A DNA stretch of 9,435 nt from Treponema sp. Lineage in GTDB: Bacteria > Spirochaetota > Spirochaetia > Treponematales > Breznakiellaceae. The stretch is from contig JAISSG010000032.1 in the NCBI GenBank assembly GCA_031273185.1, forward strand, positions 1 through 9,435, given 5' to 3'. Positions 1-6,543 of this stretch are shown in pieces (position 1 is the stretch's first letter; each line of letters begins with the position of its first letter). The notes beneath the pieces were generated by a model. That model saw only the letters and a list, made by a program, of their open reading frames with translations, did not search any database and had not been told where the DNA came from. The position numbers and the translations under genes were made by a program.

Positions 1-360
1 CGGTGGCTGGCCTATTTTGACCGAGACAGCCCGCCGGAACTGGTTGAGGAGGTAGTGAACATGGACAGCGCGATAAAAATGGCAAACGACCGGCAAGCCC
101 ACGTTTCGGGGGACGAGGAAACGAGGCAGCTATACGAGATGCGGCAGAAGGCCTGGTGGGACTGGAACAGCAGCATAAACCACGCCCGCAGGGAAGGCAA
201 GGAAGAAGGCCAAAAAGAGGGCCACAAAGAGGGCCACAAAGAGGGCCTGGCTGAGGGAAAGATCGAGATCGCCCGAAACGCCCTTGCAAAGGGCTATACC
301 CTGGAACAGGTATGCGATATAACCGGGCTTGATCCGCAGGCGATAGAAAAACTCAAGTAA
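1..360 (+). CDS. Rpn-family recombination-promoting nuclease/putative transposase, C-terminal part
   Basis: The frame is open from the first base, so the gene begins upstream of the window; 119 C-terminal residues and a TAA stop are visible. The fragment holds a charged helical stretch, then a run of four-residue xKEG/xEEG repeats (bases about 193-258), then a short helical tail containing KGYTLEQVCDITGLDPQAIEKL. This tail, with an EG-repeat linker followed by a 'TGL...I..L' helix-turn-helix-like end, is typical of the Rpn/PD-(D/E)XK putative transposase proteins that are multicopy in many gut bacteria and spirochaetes. The nuclease core itself lies outside the window, so catalytic residues cannot be checked. 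Family members are DNA endonucleases linked to RecA-independent recombination. The family call rests on the tail only; another protein with the same EG-repeat tail is possible. Confidence 0.65.
   Translation, partial: RWLAYFDRDSPPELVEEVVNMDSAIKMANDRQAHVSGDEETRQLYEMRQKAWWDWNSSINHARREGKEEGQKEGHKEGHKEGLAEGKIEIARNALAKGYTLEQVCDITGLDPQAIEKLK
217..247 (+). repeat. 12-bp in-frame tandem repeat inside the Rpn-like gene
   Basis: GAGGGCCACAAA occurs twice in direct succession (217-240), followed by a partial third copy GAGGGCC (241-247). The repeat is in frame and encodes EGHK units, part of the longer xKEG run. A change in copy number would lengthen or shorten the linker without shifting the frame. 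Confidence 0.8.
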
Positions 361-366
361 CAGGGA

Positions 367-548
367 AGAGCAAAGAGCAAAGAGCAAAGAGCAAAGAGTA
401 GTGAGCAAAGAGCAGAGGGCAAAGAGCAGTGAGCAGTGAGCAAAGAGCAGAGAGCAGTGAGCAAAGAGCAGTGAGCAAAGAGCAGTGAGCAAAGAGCAGT
501 GAGCAAAGAGCAGTGAGCAAAGAGCAGAGAGCAGAGAGCAGAGAGCAG
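367..548 (+). repeat. Heptamer tandem array, 26 copies of WGAGCAR
   Basis: Read in steps of seven from base 367, the sequence is an unbroken series of 26 units, almost all AGAGCAA, AGAGCAG, TGAGCAA or TGAGCAG, with single-base variants AGAGTAG (395) and AGGGCAA (416). The 5' end is dominated by AGAGCAA. The middle alternates AGAGCAG/TGAGCAA, giving a 14-bp super-unit. The 3' end has four consecutive units AGAGCAG (521-548). The array fills the gap between the Rpn-like gene stop and the protease gene and holds no separate gene. Because 7 is not a multiple of 3, each copy gained or lost shifts any frame read through it. It resembles the short tandemly repeated sequences known from some cyanobacteria and spirochaetes; its function is unknown. 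Confidence 0.95.
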
Positions 549-561
549 TGGGGAATGAGGG

Positions 562-567
562 AGGAGG
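562..567 (+). promoter_or_regulatory. Ribosome binding site deciding the protease start
   Basis: AGGAGG, a perfect Shine-Dalgarno core, lies 5 nt before GTG 573. The in-frame alternatives, GTG 513 inside the heptamer array and ATG 555, have no comparable site, so GTG 573 is preferred. An ATG at 571 at similar spacing is in another frame. Confidence 0.7.
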
Positions 568-572
568 CTTAT

Positions 573-977
573 GTGGGGCTGGTTTATGCTGAGGTTACCT
601 TGAGGAACGCCGGGGACAGGGTCCGTGTAGAGCACGGGATAATACCGGAAGTCCGCGAGACGACGGTTACGGCTATGGTCGATACCGGCGCGGCGACCAT
701 TGTCATTAACGAGGCCCTCCGCCAGCAGTTGGGGCTTATGCTGAGGGATGACTACAGGGCCAGGCTGGCCGACGGGTCAAAGCAGAGGTACTCCTATGCG
801 GACGCGGTCGAAATCCAATGGAAAAACCGCACGTCGGTTTTGCGGCCCATAGTGGTGCCCAACGCCGCCGAGGTGCTTCTCGGGGCCCTCCCGCTTGAGG
901 AGATGGACCTGATAGTCAGCCCGGCGCAACAGGAATTGATCGGGGCGCACGGCGACGAGCCACTGCACAGAATCTGA
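573..977 (+). CDS. Clan AA (retropepsin-like) aspartic protease
   Basis: This is a 134-residue protein with one retroviral-type aspartic protease domain. The hallmark is AMVDTGAATIVIN, with catalytic Asp at about residue 37 in a DTGA motif. The second half has the flap region (RLADGSKQRYSYADAVEIQW) and the closing strand motif EVLLGALPLEEMDLIV, all in the order expected of the small single-domain bacterial clan AA family; such enzymes work as homodimers, each subunit giving one Asp. GTG 573 is chosen because of the AGGAGG site at 562 and because it gives an N-terminus starting (M)GLVYAEVTLRNAGD, which is where relatives begin. The frame stays open back to base 489 in the heptamer array, so a longer form starting at GTG 513 or ATG 555 is formally possible. 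No signal peptide is seen, so it is cytoplasmic. Its substrate is unknown. Confidence 0.85.
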   Translation: MGLVYAEVTLRNAGDRVRVEHGIIPEVRETTVTAMVDTGAATIVINEALRQQLGLMLRDDYRARLADGSKQRYSYADAVEIQWKNRTSVLRPIVVPNAAEVLLGALPLEEMDLIVSPAQQELIGAHGDEPLHRI

Positions 978-1014
978 CCCCGCCCCGGCCCGCAATGCCC
1001 CCCGTTCTGGATTT

Positions 1015-1042
1015 TTGCCCCCGTATGAGGTATCTTTATAGT
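1015..1042 (+). promoter_or_regulatory. Possible sigma-70 promoter of the lipoprotein operon
   Basis: TATAGT (1037-1042) is a good -10 match, and TTGCCC (1015-1020), a weak -35, lies 16 bp before it. The predicted transcript would begin near 1049, leaving a short leader with the GAGGGG ribosome site (1055-1060) before GTG 1066. The -35 is poor, so the call depends mainly on the -10 and the position. Confidence 0.4.
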
Positions 1043-1065
1043 ATGCTGTCTGCCGAGGGGTATAA

Positions 1066-2847
1066 GTGCGGAAAAAAACGGTATTCCTGATTGCTTTTCT
1101 TGCCGGTATGGCACTGCACTCCTGCTCCCTGCCCACCCTGCCGAAACGCGTAGAGATAAAAGGAAGCCCAAATTACAATGTATCGATAAAAATCCCCGAC
1201 ATAAACGTGGGGGAGATGGTTACCGGCATGCTCAGGGAGCAATTGTCCCGAGGAAGCAGCAGTTTTGCCGTAAACGTGTGGGATGCCAATTACGGGCAGG
1301 CCGAGCAGGCGTTTTTGCTCAGCCTTTCCATCAACATAACGGAAAGCCTCAATCTTGACGAGGTCATGGAAGCGGTAGGCAGCCAGTTGGATGCGCTGGC
1401 ATTCGGCAACCCGCTCCCGATTCGCTACGAATTTCCCGGGCCTCCCGACAACGGCGGGCCGGTTGCGATCCCCGTATCCTGGCCGCTGGCTGTTTTCGAT
1501 GAAATTCCCTCGATTTCTTTTGGGAAATTCGCCCGGTATGTGAAGAAAATCAACTTTGACGCATGCGGCGACGATGAATCGAAAGGCATCGGGCTAAAAT
1601 TTACCTTTTCGCAGGTGGTTCCAGGGCTTGACATTATCGTTACCTGCAACGAGCTGTCAATCGACGGCTCCCGAAAGCCGCTTGAGGAGGGGGCCGTCGT
1701 TTTTGGCAACACGGGGGATTTGGAGCTTAGGCCCGGGGACGACGGGGAAGAATCCGGCGCGGCGGAATTCACATTTGAAGTGGCGCTGGCGCCGCGAGGC
1801 GGCGACGACACGCTGATCGCCAATGAGCTGGCATCGGGAAGGCCCCTGAGGATAGAAGGGCAGGTTGAGTTTTTCCAGAACTGGAGGGCGGCGACCATCG
1901 ACATGGCTATGGTCGTAGAGGACGGCGATTTCGAAGACGGCCTCCTTACCGGCTCGATTCCCGAAATCGAGGCCGGGAAGGCCCCCATTGATCTATCGAT
2001 GCTGGGCAGTTACTTTACCGGATTCACCTTTGATGATGTCCAGGCGAAAATGTATTTGAACGGCCCGGGCGGCGTGGTTTTTGGGGGAGGGGGGCTGGAA
2101 CTTTTCACGAAAACCGAGCCTCCCGAAAAATCGGCGCTTTTGTACGACGGCCCGCTATTGCTGGGCGCCTTTGCGATAAGCGGGCACCTTGACGAGTCCG
2201 GCAGTTACGGCCACCCGAATCTGCCTGAGGGGGGAATGGAACTGGAGGGCATGGCCGGCCTTATGAGCGACATGCCTCGCAGTCTGGCCTTTGGCTACAA
2301 GGTGAAATTACCGGACGAGATAGTGGTAACGCAGGAGGTGTTTTTCGGCGAGGCCAGCGAAAGCAACGCGATAACCGCGGAGGTTGTAGTGCTGCTGCCC
2401 ATGAGTCTGACAGCCGGCGAAGGCGGCGGCGCCGTTACGCTCGGGGGCCTTATCGAGGACAAGAAAGACATTTTTGGCAGGGACAACCCGGGCGACGAAA
2501 CCGATTTTTCCGATATGGGAAAGCTTACCCTGCACGTGTCGGTGGAATTTTCCGAAAGGCTCTTTTCCGGCGGGACGTTTAAGCTGTTTGAGAATGATCC
2601 CCTGTTTCCCGATGGCATCCGGCTGGACGGCAAAACCATAGGCGCGAAAGTTTCCGGCGCGGTTTTGGACAGGGTGATAAGCACTGATCCCCAGGAGGCC
2701 CGGCTTCTCATACTGGGTCCGGCAATGGAATTCGCCCCGGGAAGCGGTATAACAATTCCAAGAAATATAGGCGTAACCAGGATAAAATTTGGAATCAGCG
2801 GAAGCTATACGGTGGATATTGGCGATATATTTAAGGGAAGCGAATGA
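1066..2847 (+). CDS. Large predicted lipoprotein of unknown function
   Basis: The product has 593 residues. It begins MRKKTVFLIAFLAGMALHSC, a positively charged start, a hydrophobic core and a spirochaete-type relaxed lipobox (LHSC) with the lipidated Cys at residue 20, so the mature protein should be membrane anchored in the periplasm or at the cell surface. The start is GTG with GAGGGG 5 nt upstream. The rest is rich in beta-type alternation and in Gly and acidic residues, without transmembrane segments. I see no enzyme motif and do not recognise the family. It overlaps the next gene by ATGA (2844-2847), so the two are probably translationally coupled and the products may act together at the outer membrane. 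It seems to be the first gene of a three-gene operon. Confidence 0.8.
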   Translation: MRKKTVFLIAFLAGMALHSCSLPTLPKRVEIKGSPNYNVSIKIPDINVGEMVTGMLREQLSRGSSSFAVNVWDANYGQAEQAFLLSLSINITESLNLDEVMEAVGSQLDALAFGNPLPIRYEFPGPPDNGGPVAIPVSWPLAVFDEIPSISFGKFARYVKKINFDACGDDESKGIGLKFTFSQVVPGLDIIVTCNELSIDGSRKPLEEGAVVFGNTGDLELRPGDDGEESGAAEFTFEVALAPRGGDDTLIANELASGRPLRIEGQVEFFQNWRAATIDMAMVVEDGDFEDGLLTGSIPEIEAGKAPIDLSMLGSYFTGFTFDDVQAKMYLNGPGGVVFGGGGLELFTKTEPPEKSALLYDGPLLLGAFAISGHLDESGSYGHPNLPEGGMELEGMAGLMSDMPRSLAFGYKVKLPDEIVVTQEVFFGEASESNAITAEVVVLLPMSLTAGEGGGAVTLGGLIEDKKDIFGRDNPGDETDFSDMGKLTLHVSVEFSERLFSGGTFKLFENDPLFPDGIRLDGKTIGAKVSGAVLDRVISTDPQEARLLILGPAMEFAPGSGITIPRNIGVTRIKFGISGSYTVDIGDIFKGSE

Positions 2848-4169
2848 AAAAGCTGCCGCTCCTTATCGTCATGATTTTCTCCCCCTTCCAGCTTGCCGTG
2901 CTTGTCTGGGCGCAGGATCGCGCCGGTAATCCAGGCGGCAGAACGACACGGGCAAGCGTGCTGGAGCGGGAGGAAGAGCCGGTGGCGTCCGGAAGGAGAA
3001 GATCCGGCATAAAAAACCGCACGTTTGAAATAAGCCTTGCAAACGTGAGCGTTAACGCATCCAATGATTTTCTCACGGCGAAAGACATTTTTCGGGAAAC
3101 GGCAACCATATATATCAATCATTTTCTGAGCGGCTTCAGGCTGAACACAAGCGCGGCCATCAAGCCCCTTTCGCTTGGCCTTAACTGGAAGGAACACTGG
3201 GGGTTCGGCCTGGACCTTGCCCATGTTGACGTGTTCGGGAATGTTTCGGTATCAGGCAGGATGATAAACCTCAATATGGCGGAAAACGAAAAATTCGGCG
3301 TGGGGGCCGCGGCTTTTGTCAACGTGGTCGGCATTCCGGTTTTTTTTCATGTCAACGATTTTAAGATAAAAATAAGGCCGGCGGCCTATTTCTCGCTGTT
3401 TTACGCCGAGCCCGGCATTACATACAGTTTCGACGGCGAGCGCCTTTCGGTTGACTACGACATGCGTATATACACCCCCATCAGCCTGGCAGGAACGGAA
3501 GGCGGCGACATGGGGGCCTTTTTCCGGGACGAATTGAACGCCGGCAATGCCAGGAATATCCTCAAAAATAATTTGGGTTTTGACCTATCCCTGGGGCTGG
3601 AATACCCCCTGTACCCGTGGCTGGATCTGGGCGCGGAGATTGCCAACATCCCGATCCCTTTTGCCGCGTCGAAGCTCAGCCATTATGCCCGGTTTCGGGA
3701 CTCCGTGTACGTCGATGCCGGCAAGATCGATCTTGGCAGTATGATTGGCGGGGACATCCCCGAAGGCATCTACCACGTTCCCGAAGAATTCAAGCCCGAA
3801 TACGGCTATGATTCCGGCGGGAAGGCGGCGTACCGCCCCTTTGCGATGCTGTTCTACGCCAATTACCGCCCCCTGAATTCGCGCGTCCTGGCACTGATCC
3901 CCTCGCTGGGGTTCTCCATCAGCAGGCTGTATCCCAGCGTCGGCGCCATCGAGGGCGGCGTAAGCGTCCGCTGCGACCTTGGGAACGTCTTTATCACCAC
4001 CCTTGGGATAAACTATAATGACCGCAAATGGAAAAACAGCGTTGATTTTGCCCTGAATCTCCGCGCCATTGAGTTGGACTTTGGCGTGTCGGTGCAGTCG
4101 CCGGATTTTCTCAAAAGTTTCCAGGGTGCTGGACTCGGTGTTAACTTTGGTGTCAAACTAGGATGGTGA
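2844..4169 (+). CDS. Predicted outer-membrane beta-barrel protein
   Basis: The product has 441 residues. Residues 1-23 form a signal peptide (KK, hydrophobic core, probable cleavage VWA|QD). The mature part has many alternating polar/hydrophobic stretches with aromatic ends, and the chain ends GLGVNFGVKLGW, an amphipathic last strand with terminal aromatic residue as used for BAM-dependent barrel insertion. This points to an outer-membrane barrel; it may belong to the DUF5723-like or other spirochaete porin-like groups, but I cannot assign a family firmly. Its ATG overlaps the lipoprotein stop (ATGA) and has AAGGGA at 2833-2838 as ribosome site. A lipoprotein coupled to a barrel suggests a two-part envelope complex. 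No substrate can be inferred. Confidence 0.75.
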   Translation: MKKLPLLIVMIFSPFQLAVLVWAQDRAGNPGGRTTRASVLEREEEPVASGRRRSGIKNRTFEISLANVSVNASNDFLTAKDIFRETATIYINHFLSGFRLNTSAAIKPLSLGLNWKEHWGFGLDLAHVDVFGNVSVSGRMINLNMAENEKFGVGAAAFVNVVGIPVFFHVNDFKIKIRPAAYFSLFYAEPGITYSFDGERLSVDYDMRIYTPISLAGTEGGDMGAFFRDELNAGNARNILKNNLGFDLSLGLEYPLYPWLDLGAEIANIPIPFAASKLSHYARFRDSVYVDAGKIDLGSMIGGDIPEGIYHVPEEFKPEYGYDSGGKAAYRPFAMLFYANYRPLNSRVLALIPSLGFSISRLYPSVGAIEGGVSVRCDLGNVFITTLGINYNDRKWKNSVDFALNLRAIELDFGVSVQSPDFLKSFQGAGLGVNFGVKLGW

Positions 4170-4180
4170 GACAGCATATA

Positions 4181-5668
4181 ATGCGTAACGATACTACTAC
4201 TCGGACAGCAGAGGCGAACGGGCGCCGCGCTCTTGTAACCGAAGCGATACATAAAGCGCTGGAAGCATTCTGTTATCACGGCGAGCTGGCATTTGACGAA
4301 GCAATGGCCAGCGGCCTGCGTTTTATTGCAGAAGCCCTGGGCGCGGGCAGTGTCGCCCTTTGCCGTTATGCCGAAACAGGCGGCGGCAGGCGACTTGCGC
4401 GCGCATACCGATGGGACAAGCCGGGCGGCGGCCTGGCAGGTAAAGGCATCGATCTCATGCCCGGTAATCGGGCGATGGAGAAATGGCTGGGGATTCTCCT
4501 GCAAGATGCCTGCGTAAACAAACGGCTGGGCGATATGCCTGCTGACGAAGCTGCCGCCATGAACGCTTCCGGCGTAAAGTCGGTTTTGATGGTGCCTGTT
4601 TTTGCCCGAGGCGAATTTTGGGGGAGCCTCGTTTTTCAGGACCTTGCCTGCGAGCGGCGCTTTGACGAGGGCTGCATGGACCTGGTGCGGACGGCGGCGC
4701 GCCTGTACGCGAACGCGGTTATGCATGCCGAGATGGAGCGCGAGGCAGCCGACAGGGACGAATTCAGCCGGGTGATATTTGACACCGCGCCCGTCGGCAT
4801 GGTGATGTTTGACGAACATTCCCGCCTCGTTAACTGCAATGAAACCGCATTGGCGATATACGGCATTGATAAGCAATACTACCAGGACCATTTTTTTGAT
4901 CTGTCGCCCGAATACCAGCCTGACGGGACAAAGTCCGCCGATAAATTTCTCGATATATTGAAGGCAACGCTCGACGGCGATAGCAAGGTAATGGAATGGA
5001 TGTACCAGACACCTGACGGCGAGCCCATTCCCTGCGAAATTACCATGACGCGCGTAAGATATAAAGGGAAGTACATTGGCCTGGGCTATGTGTACGACCA
5101 GCGCCGCATAAAAAACATGGAAAAAAGCATACGGATGCTCGAAACAGAGGCAAGGAAAATTTTTTTTGACAGCCTGACGGGTATTTACAACAGGCGGTAT
5201 TTTGATGAAAACATCAAGCGCGTCATCAAAAACCTGTCCCGCTCAGACAGCAAGCTCAGCCTGATGATGATAGACATCGACTTTTTCAAGAACTACAACG
5301 ACACTTACGGCCACAAGGAAGGCGACAACTGCCTGACGGCTGTTGCGGAAACCCTTTCAAAAACCGTGACGCGGGCCGACGATTTTGTCATCCGTTACGG
5401 CGGCGAGGAATTTGTCGCCGTCCTGCCGAACACCGACGGGAAGGGCGCGTGCATAGTCGCTGAAAAGATGCTCAAAAACGTGCAGGCCTGCAACATCCCG
5501 CACGGGAAAAACGAAGCGGCAATCTGCGTGACGGTTTCCATAGGGGTCACGAGCGGCGACGTGAGCCATACGCAGGACGCGGACGATTACGTCAAACGCG
5601 CCGATGAAATGATGTACAAATCCAAGAATGACGGGCGCAACCGGTACAGCTACGGGGATTTATCGTAA
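4181..5668 (+). CDS. GAF-PAS-GGDEF diguanylate cyclase
   Basis: The 495-residue product makes cyclic di-GMP from two GTP. A GAF-like sensor covers about residues 20-180 and a PAS domain about 194-306 (FDTAPVGMVMFDEHSRLVNC). A short helical linker then leads into the GGDEF domain, about 325-490, which opens with FDSLTGIYNRRYF. The active-site loop is intact as RYGGEEF (GGEEF at about 407-411), and an RxxD inhibitory site, RADD, lies exactly five residues before it, so product inhibition is expected. No EAL domain, signal peptide or membrane segment is present: a cytoplasmic sensor enzyme with unknown ligand. ATG 4181 has GGTGAG 10 nt upstream; ATG 4163, also in frame, has an AGG directly abutting it and would overlap the previous gene by 7 nt. 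Either way it is tightly linked to the barrel gene and probably co-transcribed. Confidence 0.92.
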   Translation: MRNDTTTRTAEANGRRALVTEAIHKALEAFCYHGELAFDEAMASGLRFIAEALGAGSVALCRYAETGGGRRLARAYRWDKPGGGLAGKGIDLMPGNRAMEKWLGILLQDACVNKRLGDMPADEAAAMNASGVKSVLMVPVFARGEFWGSLVFQDLACERRFDEGCMDLVRTAARLYANAVMHAEMEREAADRDEFSRVIFDTAPVGMVMFDEHSRLVNCNETALAIYGIDKQYYQDHFFDLSPEYQPDGTKSADKFLDILKATLDGDSKVMEWMYQTPDGEPIPCEITMTRVRYKGKYIGLGYVYDQRRIKNMEKSIRMLETEARKIFFDSLTGIYNRRYFDENIKRVIKNLSRSDSKLSLMMIDIDFFKNYNDTYGHKEGDNCLTAVAETLSKTVTRADDFVIRYGGEEFVAVLPNTDGKGACIVAEKMLKNVQACNIPHGKNEAAICVTVSIGVTSGDVSHTQDADDYVKRADEMMYKSKNDGRNRYSYGDLS

Positions 5669-5670
5669 GC

Positions 5671-6435
5671 CTAATGCCAGAGGCGCAGTTCTGCCCGAAA
5701 TGCCGCCTGGTTGTCATGGCTTTTTCTTCCCTCGAAGGCAAAGGCGTGTACTGGCCCGCCGTTACGCGCCGCTTCCCCAATCCGCGCCGACCAGATGCCG
5801 GCAGCCTCGCCGGGCAGCACCTCGTTCAGGTAATTGATGTCCAGCCTCATCTGCCCAGCCTGCTCCAGCAGAGCGGGGTCTATCGCGTCTTCCATCCACC
5901 GTATGTAGCTGACATTGTTGACATGGCCGTTGTAGTCCACGTCGGTGTACAGCGCCCGCCGCTCATGGCTTTTTTGCAGGGAGGGCCTTTCCTCAAGGCC
6001 GACCGCGGCGGGCAGCGAGTCCAGGCCGTCGTTCCGGGGCAGGCTGTCCATGACGGCCTGCGGGCGCAAGGGGCGGCGTTTTTCCATGTCGATGATTATC
6101 CAGCAGCTTCTGGCGCGGACTGCCGGGCTGTCACTGGAATCGCGGATGTCAAAGTCGCGCAGGGCGAACAGTTTTTCCCCGCCCCGGGGCCAGGTCCGCA
6201 CGGTGACCGTTTCCCCGTACCGGGGCCGGCGGTCAACCTGCACCGACATGCGCGAGAGAAGCCACACCTGGTTTGCCCGCGCCATCGCCTCCCGCCCCAC
6301 CCCCAGGTTCTCCGCATGGCTGATTGCCGCTTCCTGAAAAAAATTCAGCGCCGCGCTCAGTGTCATTGAATCCGATTTGTCGATGGCGGCAAACCGCACC
6401 GCGCAGCTTTCCGCCCAGACAGACAGCTTTTCCAT
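5671..6435 (-). CDS. Acyl-ACP thioesterase (FatA/FatB-type, PF01643 family)
   Basis: The 254-residue product has the double hot-dog layout of acyl-ACP thioesterases, which release free fatty acids from acyl carrier protein in the cytoplasm. The first hot-dog (about 5-135) includes LSRMSVQVDRRPRYGETVTV. The second (about 155-254) carries the family signature DVDYNGHVNNVSYIRWMEDA, with Asp, Asn and His at about 167, 169 and 171 in the position of the active-site segment. Length fits bacterial members. The start chosen is ATG 6435, with GGATGGAGG just upstream; the frame is open up to 6534, but the extension lacks a ribosome site and does not look like family sequence. It is tail to tail with the diguanylate cyclase, with only 2 bp between stops, and diverges from the DbpA-domain gene. 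It may serve lipid turnover or control of membrane fatty acids. Confidence 0.9.
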   Translation of the reverse strand: MEKLSVWAESCAVRFAAIDKSDSMTLSAALNFFQEAAISHAENLGVGREAMARANQVWLLSRMSVQVDRRPRYGETVTVRTWPRGGEKLFALRDFDIRDSSDSPAVRARSCWIIIDMEKRRPLRPQAVMDSLPRNDGLDSLPAAVGLEERPSLQKSHERRALYTDVDYNGHVNNVSYIRWMEDAIDPALLEQAGQMRLDINYLNEVLPGEAAGIWSARIGEAARNGGPVHAFAFEGRKSHDNQAAFRAELRLWH

Positions 6436-6485
6436 GCCTCCATCCTGTAAAAAAAAGGGCAAAATTGCAATAGATCGGGCTGTCG

Positions 6486-6500
6486 CCGGCAGGCTGCCGG
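6486..6500. promoter_or_regulatory. Palindrome in a divergent intergenic region (possible operator)
   Basis: CCGGCAG-G-CTGCCGG is a perfect inverted repeat with 7-bp arms around one base. It sits in the 108-bp gap between the divergent thioesterase and DbpA-domain genes, where a dimeric repressor site would be expected. It could instead fold as a 5-bp hairpin, but no T-run follows closely, which argues against a terminator. No regulator is identifiable. Confidence 0.3.
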
Positions 6501-6508
6501 TTGTTCTA

Positions 6509-6537
6509 TTGAAAAATAACGGGGATTGTGCCATTCT
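6509..6537 (+). promoter_or_regulatory. Possible promoter, leaderless geometry
   Basis: TTGAAA (6509-6514, five of six matches to TTGACA), 17 bp, then CATTCT (6532-6537, weak, three of six). Six bases follow before ATG 6544, so transcription would begin at or next to the start codon. No Shine-Dalgarno site precedes ATG 6544, which fits a leaderless message. Confidence 0.25.
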
Positions 6538-6543
6538 GTTGGC

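Noticed and set aside
367..548. CRISPR array
   Set aside because: The units are 7 bp and contiguous with no spacers; this is a simple tandem repeat.
130..635. Minus-strand frames through the heptamer array giving Leu/Cys/Ser-rich repeats
   Set aside because: They exist only because the repeat lacks stops on that strand. The sequence is pure repeat translation and overlaps real plus-strand genes.
4177..4182. TATAAT as a promoter -10 for the cyclase
   Set aside because: It overlaps the ATG at 4181 and has no -35 at a suitable distance, so a transcript from it would lack the start codon.
4013..4891. 292-codon minus-strand open frame
   Set aside because: It lies antisense to the barrel and cyclase genes, shows no domain, and is explained by GC-rich codon use on the coding strand.
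5674..6369. 231-codon plus-strand open frame opposite the thioesterase
   Set aside because: The minus strand carries a clear acyl-ACP thioesterase with its signature motif; the plus frame has no recognisable features.
6436..6534. N-terminal extension of the thioesterase to base 6534
   Set aside because: The extra residues precede the normal family start, the ribosome site lies at ATG 6435, and the extension would cover the whole divergent promoter region.
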